Shown one piece after another: positions 9,607-17,803 of a stretch of DNA of 41,524 bases. A model generated the notes under the pieces. The model ran no database searches. It was not told the origin of the DNA and saw only the letters and a program-made list of their open reading frames with translations. Made by a program: the position numbers and the translations under genes. Position 1 is the first letter of the stretch; every line of letters starts with the position of its first letter. Source of the DNA: Celeribacter ethanolicus (GTDB lineage: Bacteria > Pseudomonadota > Alphaproteobacteria > Rhodobacterales > Rhodobacteraceae); assembly GCF_001550095.1 (NCBI RefSeq), contig NZ_LRUC01000032.1:1-41524 (forward strand). Direction: 5' to 3'.

Positions 9607-10455
9607 TTACCGCCCTTCGAGACTCTGACGCGGTCCTGCGCTGGGCCAGTCGTCAATCGCCTTGACCGCCTCCTCTGCGGTCTCGACGAATTTGAACAGC
9701 TCAAGATCCTTGTGCGCGATGGTCCCCGCGTCGGCCAGCGCCTCCCAGTTGATGATCTTTTCCCAGAACGCCTTGCCGAACAACAGGAACGGCACCCGGT
9801 TCATCCGCCCGGTCTGAATAAGCGTCAGGCTTTCGAACATCTCGTCCAGCGTGCCGAACCCGCCCGGAAAGACCACGATGGCCTTGGCGCGCATCAGGAA
9901 ATGCATCTTGCGAATGGCGAAATAGTGGAAGTTGAAACACAGTTCCGGCGTGACATATTCGTTCGGTGCCTGTTCGTGTGGCAGCACGATGTTGAGGCCG
10001 ATCGACAGCCCGCCCGCGTCCTGCGCGCCGCGATTGCCTGCCTCCATGACCCCGGGCCCACCGCCGGTGACGATGACGTTTTCCCTGTGGCCATTGTTGC
10101 GCGCGGTCATGATCCGGGCGAACTCCCGTGCCTCGTCGTAATATTTCGACAGTTCCGCCAGCGTCTCCGTCTTGGCTGTATGTTTCTTGTCCGGCGAGGG
10201 GATGCGCGCGCCGCCGAACATCACGATGGTGCTCTCGACGCCGAATTCCTGCATCATCAGATCGGGTTTCAGAAGTTCGAGCTGTAAGCGCACCGGGCGC
10301 AGATCGTCGCGCAGCATGAAGTCGACATCGGTGAAGGCCAGCGGGTAGGAGGGGGAGCGCGTCTGCGGCGTGTCCGGAATATGGCGGGCGGTCTCCTGAT
10401 CCACCCGGCTGTCACGAAGCGGGTGGCGGCGGTTCATCGGTTGCTGATCGGTCAT
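9607..10455 (-). CDS. LOG-family nucleoside 5'-monophosphate phosphoribohydrolase
   Basis: A 282-aa member of the LOG family (often annotated Rossmann-fold nucleotide-binding or lysine decarboxylase-like, TIGR00730). Signature motifs are [14 protein letters not shown] and [12 protein letters not shown], the latter containing the PGGxGTxxE element of the active site. In characterised relatives the enzyme removes ribose 5-phosphate from cytokinin nucleotides or AMP/other NMPs. The N-terminal roughly 60-residue extension marks the long bacterial type. The start at 10455 has AAGAGG upstream. It is divergent from dapD with a 117-nt shared promoter region. The physiological substrate here is unknown. 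Confidence 0.85.
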   Translation of the reverse strand: MTDQQPMNRRHPLRDSRVDQETARHIPDTPQTRSPSYPLAFTDVDFMLRDDLRPVRLQLELLKPDLMMQEFGVESTIVMFGGARIPSPDKKHTAKTETLAELSKYYDEAREFARIMTARNNGHRENVIVTGGGPGVMEAGNRGAQDAGGLSIGLNIVLPHEQAPNEYVTPELCFNFHYFAIRKMHFLMRAKAIVVFPGGFGTLDEMFESLTLIQTGRMNRVPFLLFGKAFWEKIINWEALADAGTIAHKDLELFKFVETAEEAVKAIDDWPSAGPRQSLEGR

Positions 10456-10503
10456 GCGTGCCTCTTAGGTCGTTTTGTCTCGTCGCCTGTGCTGTCTCGC
10501 GCG

Positions 10504-10532
10504 TTGCGCGGACGTGCTCTAGCGACTATAGC
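10504..10532 (+). promoter_or_regulatory. Probable sigma-70-type promoter of dapD
   Basis: TTGCGC and TATAGC are separated by exactly 17 nt, ending 40 nt before the dapD start codon, in the short divergent gap with the LOG gene. Confidence 0.6.
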
Positions 10533-10572
10533 CTGCAGGAACGAATATTCCACGACGACCTCGGAGACCAAT

Positions 10573-11400
10573 ATGTCGAATGCACAGCTCGAAGCCGCCA
10601 TCGAAGCCGCGTGGGACGCGCGCGATACGATCACCCCTGCAACCGGCGGCGAAACCCGCGAAGCCATCGAGACGACGCTGAACGCGCTGGACAAGGGCGA
10701 GATTCGCGTGGCCGAGAAACAGGAAGACGGCAACTGGCATGTGAACCAGTGGGCCAAAAAGGCCGTGCTTCTGGGCTTCCGGATCAAGGACATGGAGCTG
10801 CACGACGGTGGTCCGCAAGGCTCCGGCTGGTGGGACAAGGTCGACAGCAAATTCAAAGGCTGGGGCACCGCCGAGTTCAAAGAGGCGGGCTTCCGTGCCG
10901 TGCCGAACGCAGTGGTCCGCAGATCCGCCTATATCGCGCCGGGCGTCGTGTTGATGCCGTCCTTCGTGAACCTCGGCGCGCACGTCGACAGCGGCACCAT
11001 GGTCGACACCTGGGCCACCGTCGGCTCCTGTGCGCAGATCGGCAAGAACGTGCACCTCTCCGGCGGTGCTGGCATCGGTGGTGTGCTTGAGCCGCTGCAA
11101 GCCGGTCCGGTGATCATCGAAGACAACTGTTTCATCGGTGCGCGGGCCGAAGTGGCCGAGGGCGTGATTGTCCGCGAAGGTTCTGTGCTGGGCATGGGCG
11201 TCTATCTCGGCCAGTCGACCAAGATCGTCGATCGCGAAACCGGCGAAGTGTTCTACGGCGAAGTGCCGCCCTACTCCGTCGTCGTCGCTGGCAGCATGCC
11301 GTCGAAGAATGGCGTGAGCCTCTACTGCGCGGTGATCGTGAAACGCGTGGACGCCAAGACCCGTTCGAAAACCGGGATCAACGAGCTGCTGCGGGACTGA
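10573..11400 (+). CDS. dapD: 2,3,4,5-tetrahydropyridine-2,6-dicarboxylate N-succinyltransferase
   Basis: A 275-aa left-handed beta-helix acyltransferase that moves succinyl from succinyl-CoA onto tetrahydrodipicolinate in the succinylase route to meso-diaminopimelate and lysine. Hexapeptide-repeat character is clear from about residue 115 ([22 protein letters not shown] onward, [27 protein letters not shown]). Length is standard. The start is the ATG at 10573 with GGAGA 5 nt upstream; the open frame continues upstream only as noncoding leader. The matching desuccinylase dapE is 5 kb away in the same direction. Confidence 0.95.
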   Translation: MSNAQLEAAIEAAWDARDTITPATGGETREAIETTLNALDKGEIRVAEKQEDGNWHVNQWAKKAVLLGFRIKDMELHDGGPQGSGWWDKVDSKFKGWGTAEFKEAGFRAVPNAVVRRSAYIAPGVVLMPSFVNLGAHVDSGTMVDTWATVGSCAQIGKNVHLSGGAGIGGVLEPLQAGPVIIEDNCFIGARAEVAEGVIVREGSVLGMGVYLGQSTKIVDRETGEVFYGEVPPYSVVVAGSMPSKNGVSLYCAVIVKRVDAKTRSKTGINELLRD

Positions 11401-11486
11401 TTTTCGCGATATGGTCTTGCGGGCGTTGGAGGGGGAACCTTTCGGCGCCCGTTTGCGTTGGATCGAAAGAGAAACAGGAGGCCAAC

Positions 11487-11729
11487 ATGGGACTTGGACT
11501 TATCGCATCAATCATCGTCGGCGGGCTTGCGGGCTGGATCGCCAGCAGTTTCATGAAGGCCGACACGGGCCTTTTGGCCAATATTCTCCTGGGGATCTTG
11601 GGGGCTTTCGTGCTCAACCTGATCCTGTCGCTCGTCGGCATTTACGCCGCAAATAGCTGGGTGCCGCAACTTATTGTCGGGATTTTCGGGGCGAGCCTGT
11701 TGATCTGGCTGGCCCGGCGCCTGCGGTAA
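11487..11729 (+). CDS. GlsB/YeaQ/YmgE-family stress-response membrane protein
   Basis: An 80-aa inner-membrane protein with three hydrophobic helices and the glycine-rich pattern of the transglycosylase-associated (GlsB/YeaQ) family: LIASIIVGGLAGWIASSFMK at the start and ANILLGILGAFVLNLIL in the middle. AGGAGG lies 5 nt before the ATG. The role in general stress is known only loosely for the family. It follows dapD by 86 nt and may have its own transcript. Confidence 0.85.
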   Translation: MGLGLIASIIVGGLAGWIASSFMKADTGLLANILLGILGAFVLNLILSLVGIYAANSWVPQLIVGIFGASLLIWLARRLR

Positions 11730-11740
11730 GCCGCGCCGGG
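11713..11740 (+). terminator. Hairpin overlapping the end of the GlsB-like gene
   Basis: CCCGGCGC and GCGCCGGG form an 8-bp stem spanning the stop codon, followed by AATGGTTTTA. It lies between convergent genes only 18 nt apart. The delayed T-run makes it a moderate terminator candidate. Confidence 0.4.
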
Positions 11741-11747
11741 AATGGTT

Positions 11748-12017
11748 TTAGACCTGAGGAAACGTCGCGCCCCAGATTCGGGGCGCGTCATGTATCAGGC
11801 GCTTGGCTTCGATTTCCGATAAATGCGCCAAGGCACGGGCCTCGCAGCCTCCGCTTTGCTTCAACGCCTTCGACCAGAGTCTGCGCACAGAACGTGGTGA
11901 CCAAGGTAAAGCCGCCTCGGCCAACCAGAGCCGTAAAGTTCGCGGCAGGTGGTCGAACTCCCGCATCGGATCGCTCGACCGTCGGCGTTTGCGAAGGGAG
12001 GTACTGAGATTGCTCAT
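11748..12017 (-). CDS. DUF6525-family protein coupled to the CobW-type GTPase
   Basis: An 89-aa basic protein (MSNLSTSLRKRRRSSDPMRE) matching the short Rhodobacterales family called DUF6525: the FDHLPRTLRLWLAEAALPWS core followed by RRLWSKAL. No known function and no signal peptide or membrane segment. Its ATG overlaps the stop of the upstream GTPase in an ATGA arrangement, so translation is coupled and the two should be made together. A link to metal homeostasis is inferred only from that coupling. Family naming is from memory of the conserved core. Confidence 0.75.
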   Translation of the reverse strand: MSNLSTSLRKRRRSSDPMREFDHLPRTLRLWLAEAALPWSPRSVRRLWSKALKQSGGCEARALAHLSEIEAKRLIHDAPRIWGATFPQV

Positions 12018-13219
12018 GCTGCGGCCCGACCCCATTTCGGGAAGGGATCTTTGAGCGTTTCGGCCAGCTTAGGGTCGATTTTATCCTCCGGACCGATCAG
12101 GGCGGAATCGAGTTTCGCGCGGATCAGGGCTTCATCCATACCCGAACCGATAAAGACGATCTCTTGGCGCCGATCGCCGAATCCATCGACCCAAACTTCC
12201 GCAATCTGCGCCCGGCCTTCCGGGTGATTGGGCCAATATTTCTCCGGCACGGCGGCCCACCAATTGCCAAGCGGCTTGATGGTGCTGAGCGCCCCGGCCA
12301 TGGAGAACTCCGCTGCCCACTCGGGCCGTGTCGCCATCCAGAAATGACCTTTCGCACGGATCACACCCGGCAGATCACCGTTCAGAACGGTCTCGATCGC
12401 AGAGGGGTCGAACGGACGCCGTGCGCGGTAGACGAAGGAGGTCACATCGTATTCGTCGGTTTCTGGAACGTGATCGGCAAAGCCATAGAGTTCCTTGGCC
12501 CAGAGCGGGTGCTCATGGGCATGGTCGAAATCGAAGAGCCCGGTGCCAAGCACCTCTTCGGTGGCGACCTCGGAGAAATCCGTCTCGATCACCTTGGCGT
12601 CGGGGTTCAGCGCGGCAACGATCTTGCGCGCGGCGAGAACCTTGTCGGGACCCGCGTCGGAGACCTTGTTCAGGACGATGACATCGGCAAATTCGATCTG
12701 ATCGACCAACAGGTCGACGATCCGGCGCGTGTCGCCCTCGCCCGCCACTTCGCCGCGATCTTCGAGGAAATCAAAGCTGGAGTAATCGTTCAACATGTTC
12801 ACCGTGTCCACCACGGTGACCATGGTGTCGAGACGGGCAATGTCGTCGAGGCTCTCGCCATGCTCGTCGCGGAAGGCAAATGTGGCGGCGACGGGAAGCG
12901 GCTCGGCGATGCCGGTCGATTCGATCAGCAGGTAGTCGTATTTCCCCGCCTCCGCGAGACGGCGCACCTCGGTCAGCAAATCGTCCCGGAGCGTGCAGCA
13001 GATACAGCCGTTGCTCATCTCGACGAGCGTTTCCTCGGTGCGGGACAGATCGGCACCGCCTTGGCGCACGAGATCGGCGTCGATGTTCACCTCCGACATA
13101 TCGTTGACGATCACCGCCACGCGCAGACCGGCGCGGTTGTTCAGGAGGCGATTGAGCAGGGTGGTTTTGCCGGAGCCGAGAAAACCGGAAAGGACAGTGA
13201 CGGGCAAGCGTTCGGACAT
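12014..13219 (-). CDS. COG0523 (CobW-like) GTPase, probable zinc metallochaperone
   Basis: A 401-aa G3E-family GTPase. Walker A is GFLGSGKTT near the N-terminus, the metal-binding CxCC motif is in SNGCICCTLRDD, and the guanine-specifying element is VLNKVSDA. A His/Asp/Glu-rich linker (FDFDHAHEHPLWAKEL) lies before the C-terminal CobW_C domain (FVYRARRPFDPSAI). Such proteins deliver or insert metal, often zinc under starvation, in the cytosol. The start at 13219 has GAAGGA upstream. A Zur-box-like palindrome sits between its -35 and -10 elements, which supports a zinc role rather than cobalamin synthesis. No cob genes are nearby. Confidence 0.88.
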   Translation of the reverse strand: MSERLPVTVLSGFLGSGKTTLLNRLLNNRAGLRVAVIVNDMSEVNIDADLVRQGGADLSRTEETLVEMSNGCICCTLRDDLLTEVRRLAEAGKYDYLLIESTGIAEPLPVAATFAFRDEHGESLDDIARLDTMVTVVDTVNMLNDYSSFDFLEDRGEVAGEGDTRRIVDLLVDQIEFADVIVLNKVSDAGPDKVLAARKIVAALNPDAKVIETDFSEVATEEVLGTGLFDFDHAHEHPLWAKELYGFADHVPETDEYDVTSFVYRARRPFDPSAIETVLNGDLPGVIRAKGHFWMATRPEWAAEFSMAGALSTIKPLGNWWAAVPEKYWPNHPEGRAQIAEVWVDGFGDRRQEIVFIGSGMDEALIRAKLDSALIGPEDKIDPKLAETLKDPFPKWGRAAA

Positions 13220-13251
13220 GTGCGAGATCCTTCGTGGAGAGATGGGATCGA

Positions 13252-13280
13252 CTTTTAGATATGTGATAACATAACGTCAA
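13252..13280 (-). promoter_or_regulatory. Promoter of the COG0523 gene with embedded Zur-box-like operator
   Basis: On the minus strand, -35 TTGACG (13275-13280) and -10 TAAAAG (13252-13257) are 17 nt apart. Between them lies TATGTTATCACATA (13260-13273), a palindrome with one mismatched pair, close to the TATGTTATAACATA-type core of proteobacterial Zur sites. It ends about 40 nt before the start codon. A repressor here would block RNA polymerase directly. Confidence 0.65.
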
Positions 13281-13336
13281 GCTGCACTTGCGATGCCGCG
13301 CTTGACTTTCCCGCTCTCCCTCCGCAAAGGAAGGCT

Positions 13337-13687
13337 ATGTCGAAAACAGCCAAACCCTCCCGTCAGAAAGTCTACACGCTCCTGGTCGAAATCGGCCGCA
13401 AGGAAGGCGATGGCTTGCCAAAAGACGCCACCGGTGGGGCGTTGATGATCTACGCTTCGGGTGTGGACGAGGCAGAGGCCGTGCGCGAGACCGTTGCGAT
13501 CCTGAAACAGGCCGATCTCGCGCCGCTGGATGTCACAGGCTATGGCACGCTTGAGGAACGCCTGGCCGAAGGCCACGACATTTCCGATGAGGAAAAAGAG
13601 CTGATGCAACGTGCGCTCGACGAAAATTCTGTGATCGTGGCACAGATGACGCCCTTCTATGAGGGCGACGGCGGAACCCGTCACTGA
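13337..13687 (+). CDS. Uncharacterised 116-aa cytosolic protein
   Basis: A small soluble protein with a strand-rich N-terminal part (KVYTLLVEIGRKEGDGLP, ALMIYASGVDEAEAVRETVA) and a charged helical C-terminal part (SDEEKELMQRALDENSVIV). I do not recognise a family. AGGAAGG lies 4 nt before the ATG, so it is well translated. It is divergent from the COG0523 gene and shares the 117-nt region that holds the Zur-like operator, so co-regulation is possible but not shown. No cysteines, membrane segment or signal are present. Confidence 0.7.
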   Translation: MSKTAKPSRQKVYTLLVEIGRKEGDGLPKDATGGALMIYASGVDEAEAVRETVAILKQADLAPLDVTGYGTLEERLAEGHDISDEEKELMQRALDENSVIVAQMTPFYEGDGGTRH

Positions 13688-13720
13688 CACATCTTGCGGT
13701 GTTTTCCTGCGGATCAGTCT

Positions 13721-14773
13721 CTATTTTATCCCGAACCATTTGCGATAGATCGTGTCATAAGTGCCGTCTTCGCGCAGTTTCAACAGGCTGTGGTTGATCT
13801 GATCGGCATAGGGGGAGTTGGTTGGCAGAGCGATGCCGTAATTTTCCGGCAGGAAGATCGGGCCGACCAGTCGGGCCTTTCCCTTGCCAGCGTGTGTCAC
13901 GTAATAGGCCAAAATGGGAGCATCGAACACGATGGCTTCGACCTCACGGGCCTCGAAAGCCTCAAGCATTTCGGTCGGGTTGGCATAGCCGGTAAAGCGC
14001 AGATCGCGCCGGGTTAGGAAATCCGAAGCGGTCGAGGATTCGACCGTGCCGATGGATTTTCCATACAGATCGCCAATCCCCGAGACATTCGACTGAATGG
14101 CGTCAATGGTCAGAACGGCGGTGATGCGCGCGACAAAGACCGAGACCAGAAACAGAGATGAAATCACTAGGAACACCCCGAACACACGCCCCATCGGAGA
14201 GCGGGGCTGGCGTTCCTCGAAACCGCCGTTGACGACAAGATTGAGTGCCCACCAGAAGGCCGGGAACATTGCCTTGCGCGCGGGCATGTTGAAATAGTCC
14301 TGATGATGTTTCTCGAAATACCACATCAACATACCGCCTCCGAACAGGAGCGCAAAAGCCCCGGCGATGGCGATCAACATGTCCCGTGACATCACGGCTG
14401 ACCAGATCGACACATTGCTGCCGTCGGTATCGGTCATGATCTGAAGCCCGGCTTCGAAAATCGGCTGGGTGAAATCCATGACCAGCTCGCGGTTCGCGGT
14501 GATGGAGATATTGGCAATCGCGGCGTCGGCAGTACCGGCCTCAATCGGTCCGAGCATGTCGGCGAAACTGTCGACCCGTTCAATCTCGTAGTCCCAGCCG
14601 AGATCCTTGGCCAGAGCCTCCCAAAGCTCGAGAGAGAATCCGGTCTGCTGGCCGTTTTCCTCCATGGAAAAGGGCACGCGGGTCACGGTCATGATCTTGT
14701 GGCTCTCGGCCCAGAGCATGGCCGGACTGAGAAACAGAAATAGAGCCGCTAAAAAGCGAAAAAAAAGTTTCAT
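13721..14773 (-). CDS. Ionotropic-glutamate-receptor-like ligand-gated channel (GluR0-type architecture)
   Basis: A 350-aa membrane protein in which a periplasmic binding domain is split by a pore module. Order: signal peptide 1-22; binding half S1 about 25-125; helix M1 about 132-153; re-entrant pore segment about 166-186 (FPAFWWALNLVVNGGFEE); helix M2 about 197-222; binding half S2 about 228-350. S1 keeps SITANRELVMDFTQP, where Arg matches the receptor residue that binds the ligand alpha-carboxylate. S2 keeps the Asp in AIVFDAPILAYY. Both imply an amino-acid-like ligand. The filter region VVNGGF is not the TVGYG of potassium channels or Synechocystis GluR0, so ion selectivity is unknown. 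The start at 14773 has GAGGGG upstream. It appears monocistronic. Confidence 0.82.
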   Translation of the reverse strand: MKLFFRFLAALFLFLSPAMLWAESHKIMTVTRVPFSMEENGQQTGFSLELWEALAKDLGWDYEIERVDSFADMLGPIEAGTADAAIANISITANRELVMDFTQPIFEAGLQIMTDTDGSNVSIWSAVMSRDMLIAIAGAFALLFGGGMLMWYFEKHHQDYFNMPARKAMFPAFWWALNLVVNGGFEERQPRSPMGRVFGVFLVISSLFLVSVFVARITAVLTIDAIQSNVSGIGDLYGKSIGTVESSTASDFLTRRDLRFTGYANPTEMLEAFEAREVEAIVFDAPILAYYVTHAGKGKARLVGPIFLPENYGIALPTNSPYADQINHSLLKLREDGTYDTIYRKWFGIK

Positions 14774-14833
14774 GTTATCCCCTCATCTCCCTGTGGCATA
14801 TGGCATAGGGCGGGCGATGCTTTCAATCGAAGA

Positions 14834-15913
14834 TCAAAGATAACGTTCGGACAAAAGCGCGATGGCTTCGTGACGCAACAAACTTGCCGGGCCGGAGCCG
14901 GTGCGTGCGGGAATATCGTCGGTCTCCAGATGCGACAACCGTGTCGCAGCGCCATGTTCGGCATGGTGATTCCGTGCAAGTGGCATCACCGCGATTCCCG
15001 CAACCCGATAGGCGCTGTGCTCGGCCAGAACCAGATTGTGCCGTGTCGACAGAAGGTTCAGACAGGGGCAGGCACCGGGCAGAAAGGACGCAATATGCAT
15101 GGCGCGGACGGAGACATGCTCTGCACCGAAGAGGTAGGAAGTGTCGATGCCTTGCGTGACGATTTCACATCGTGGTGTGGCCTCGAGGGTCTGCCGCAGG
15201 TTCTGGAATGGACGCCGCAGACGCAGCGGTGTCATCTGACCAACTGCGGGCAGGGTCGAGCGGACATTCGCGAGCAAGGGCGAAAGCCCCCCCGTCTGGG
15301 TAGCGATCAGTGTGCCGGGGCTCAGATCCTCGATAGCGCGTGGGCCATATTCGGTCTCGACCAGCGCGCCGGGGGCAAGACCCTCGGCATAGCCCAGAGG
15401 CTCGATGTGATCGGCAAAGGCGAAACAGCCTACGTCCGGCGCGAGAGAGGGCTCTCCGACGGCAAAAAGCACGCGGGCCAGATCTTCCTCATGGATCGCA
15501 GCAGGCTCTGCGCCAGTCACCGATTTCATCTCGCCTGTGTCGAGACATTCGGCGCCCAGCCAACAGCGCGCACGGCTCAGATCCCAGCCGTAGAGAATGC
15601 GAATGGGGGAATCTTTGCGCCAGTCTGACAGGTCGAGAGACAGGACCGAGAGTGCGAGATCGCTTTCGATCGCAAGCCAAAGTCGGCCATTCGGTCCGAG
15701 AACAATATGCAGGCTGCGGCGAAACCGCTCAAAGCGTTCAAAGGTCAGAAGATCGAGGGGTTGCCGGAACTGATCCGGAATGGCGGTCTCCAGAAGCAAA
15801 CTGCCCTGAGATATGCGGCGCGCGGGCACCTTTGCACGCGAGAGGCCCTTGTCCAACCCGAGCGGATTGTAAACCGGTTTGCGATCTGTCGCCCCTGCGC
15901 CAAGCCAAGCCAT
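14834..15913 (-). CDS. Hint-domain protein, Rhodobacterales type
   Basis: A 359-aa protein with an N-terminal unknown region (about 1-175) and a Hint (hedgehog/intein) domain from about residue 178: EGLAPGALVETEYGPRAIED, then the VRSTLPAVGQMTPLRLRR strand region and SYLFGAEHVSVRAMH near the position of the conserved His. Standard Hint domains begin with Cys or Ser for self-splicing; here the start reads GLAPGALV with no Cys, so autoprocessing at that point is unlikely. No signal peptide is obvious. The start at 15913 follows GGAGG by 6 nt. Related proteins are common and multi-copy in Rhodobacteraceae, and their function is unknown. Confidence 0.7.
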   Translation of the reverse strand: MAWLGAGATDRKPVYNPLGLDKGLSRAKVPARRISQGSLLLETAIPDQFRQPLDLLTFERFERFRRSLHIVLGPNGRLWLAIESDLALSVLSLDLSDWRKDSPIRILYGWDLSRARCWLGAECLDTGEMKSVTGAEPAAIHEEDLARVLFAVGEPSLAPDVGCFAFADHIEPLGYAEGLAPGALVETEYGPRAIEDLSPGTLIATQTGGLSPLLANVRSTLPAVGQMTPLRLRRPFQNLRQTLEATPRCEIVTQGIDTSYLFGAEHVSVRAMHIASFLPGACPCLNLLSTRHNLVLAEHSAYRVAGIAVMPLARNHHAEHGAATRLSHLETDDIPARTGSGPASLLRHEAIALLSERYL

Positions 15914-16235
15914 ATCCACCTCCGACAAGGTTGCGCGCCACAAGGGGGCAACCGTTCACCTCTGTGACGCGGGTTTGGGAGATACGCCGACAACGCGCAG
16001 GATTTCTGCGCAAGAACACTTGTTAAATGCTGTTCGGAACGCCCGGGTTGACCCGATGCTGTTCGAAACCGCCCGCCTCATCTTGTTTTGCAGAATGTAA
16101 ACCATGTTTATGAAGATTTGTTAATCTTTTCCCTGGGTTTGGCATGGCAGCGCGCCAGGCTTGTGACCGCCGGGCCACAAGTGACATTGCCCATCTCACG
16201 GCAGGACGATAATTCTGGTGCAAAAGGAGACCCTG
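15914..16235. other. 322-bp intergenic region between the Hint gene and dapE
   Basis: No gene is supported here. It contains an imperfect direct repeat, TGCTGTTCGGAACGCCCG at 16028 and TGCTGTTCGAAACCGCCCG at 16057 (29-bp offset), and an A/T-rich hairpin AAGATT-TGTT-AATCTT at 16113-16128 in a stretch notably richer in A/T than its surroundings. These could be divergent promoter/operator elements. I cannot assign -35/-10 boxes confidently. Confidence 0.5.
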
Positions 16236-17381
16236 ATGCCGCTCGATCCCGTTGACCTGTCTGCCGCCCTGATCCGTTGTCCGAGTGTGACCCCCACGGA
16301 AGGTGGCGCGCTCATCCTGCTGCAAACCACGCTCGAAAGCGCGGGTTTTGACTGTGTTAGGGTCGATCGTAACGGTACGCCAAACCTGTTTGCCCGCTGG
16401 GGCGACAAGGGGGCGACAAAGACCCTGGGGTTCAATGGCCACACGGATGTGGTGCCGGTCGGTGACGCCGATGCATGGACGCATGATCCTTTCGGCGGCG
16501 AGATCTCTGACGGTATCCTGTGGGGGCGGGGCGCGACGGATATGAAGACGGGCGTGGCCGCCTTTGTTGCTGCGGCTTGCGATTATGCGGCCCAAAACCG
16601 GCCCGAAGACACGGCAATCATCGTTACCATCACGGGAGATGAAGAAGGCGACGCCACGGATGGCACCACCGCGCTTCTCGACTACATGACCGAAGCGGGG
16701 GAGGCGATGAGCAATTGCATTGTGGGCGAACCGACCTGTCCCAACACCATGGGCGAGATGATGAAAATCGGCCGACGCGGCTCGATCACGGGCTATTTCA
16801 CCGCGCGTGGTGTGCAGGGCCATGTCGCCTACCCGAACCAAACCCACAACCCGGTGCCCGTGCTGGCGCGGCTGATGGCGGAGCTTTCCGCCCATACGCT
16901 GGATCAGGGCACGAAACATTTCGATCCGAGCAATCTCGAAGTGACCACATTTGACGTTGGAAACCCGGCCACCAATGTTGTGCCTGCGCAGGCCAGTGCC
17001 ACGGTGAACATCCGGTTCAACGATGCCCATAGCGGTGCGTCGCTCAGCGACTGGATGCGTGCGAAGGCGGCGCGCATGGCGGAGGAGACCGGGATCGAGA
17101 TCGACGTGACCTTGCAGATTTCCGGGGAAAGCTTTCTGACACCGCCGGGCCGCTTCGTTGATCTGGTGGCAGGCGCTGTTGAGCAGGTCACCGGGCAGAA
17201 ACCGATCCTCTCCACCACTGGCGGCACCTCGGATGCGCGGTTTATCAAAAACCACTGCCCGGTGGTCGAATTCGGCCTTGTCGGCAAGACCATGCACAAG
17301 GTCGACGAACATGTCGAAATCCAGCATATCGAAGACCTGAAACGGGTCTATTCCTGCCTGATCAGAGACTATTTTGCATGA
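16236..17381 (+). CDS. dapE: Succinyl-diaminopimelate desuccinylase
   Basis: A 381-aa M20-family zinc amidohydrolase that hydrolyses N-succinyl-LL-diaminopimelate in the lysine/peptidoglycan pathway. Metal and catalytic motifs are [12 protein letters not shown] (His ligand and Asp), [26 protein letters not shown] (Glu pair) and the C-terminal metal His in KVDEHVE. Dimerisation-lid sequence starts near [11 protein letters not shown]. The start is the ATG at 16236 with AAGGAGA about 7 nt upstream; a GTG at 16218 overlaps that ribosome site and is rejected. The stop overlaps the next start (ATGA), making dapE first gene of a three-gene coupled set. Confidence 0.95.
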   Translation: MPLDPVDLSAALIRCPSVTPTEGGALILLQTTLESAGFDCVRVDRNGTPNLFARWGDKGATKTLGFNGHTDVVPVGDADAWTHDPFGGEISDGILWGRGATDMKTGVAAFVAAACDYAAQNRPEDTAIIVTITGDEEGDATDGTTALLDYMTEAGEAMSNCIVGEPTCPNTMGEMMKIGRRGSITGYFTARGVQGHVAYPNQTHNPVPVLARLMAELSAHTLDQGTKHFDPSNLEVTTFDVGNPATNVVPAQASATVNIRFNDAHSGASLSDWMRAKAARMAEETGIEIDVTLQISGESFLTPPGRFVDLVAGAVEQVTGQKPILSTTGGTSDARFIKNHCPVVEFGLVGKTMHKVDEHVEIQHIEDLKRVYSCLIRDYFA

Positions 17382-17803
17382 CTGTGACCATTGCCCCCAC
17401 CGAGGATGTGAAGACCTGTATCGCACTGCGGATTGAGGTTTTCGTCGAGGAACAGAAAGTCCCTTTCGAGGAGGAAATCGACGATCTCGACGACATTGCC
17501 ACGCATTTTCTCGCACGCGATGAGGCCGGGGTTGCGGTCGGCACCGCGCGGGTGTTCGAAGAGGGTGAAATCGGCAAGATCGGCCGGGTTTGTGTCGTGG
17601 AAACGCTGCGCGGCACCGGTCTCGGGGCGCGCTTGATCGAAGCCTGTCTCGCGGAAATCCGCAGCCGCCCACATCTGAAAAAGGCCAAGCTCGGCGCGCA
17701 AAACCACGCGATCGGATTTTACGAACGCTTTGGCTTTCGGACCATCGGCGAGGTCTACATGGACGGCGGCATTCCGCACACCGACATGGTGCTCGTGCTG
17801 TGA
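17378..17803 (+). CDS. GNAT-family N-acetyltransferase, ElaA-like
   Basis: A 141-aa acetyltransferase. The beginning [13 protein letters not shown] is typical of the ElaA/YjcF branch; the acetyl-CoA loop is [17 protein letters not shown] (R-x-x-G-x-G/A type), and [12 protein letters not shown] plus [10 protein letters not shown] close the fold. The acceptor substrate is unknown. The start overlaps the dapE stop (ATGA) and its own stop overlaps the GTG of the DUF2064 gene, so all three are probably translated as one coupled unit. A direct part in diaminopimelate synthesis is not implied by the sequence. Confidence 0.85.
   Translation: MTVTIAPTEDVKTCIALRIEVFVEEQKVPFEEEIDDLDDIATHFLARDEAGVAVGTARVFEEGEIGKIGRVCVVETLRGTGLGARLIEACLAEIRSRPHLKKAKLGAQNHAIGFYERFGFRTIGEVYMDGGIPHTDMVLVL

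Noticed and set aside
12014-13219. Cobalamin biosynthesis CobW
   Set aside because: No cob genes lie nearby, and the Zur-like operator favours the zinc branch of COG0523.
13721-14773. Plain ABC-transporter amino-acid binding protein
   Set aside because: The binding domain is interrupted by two membrane helices and a pore-like segment, and no transporter genes are adjacent.
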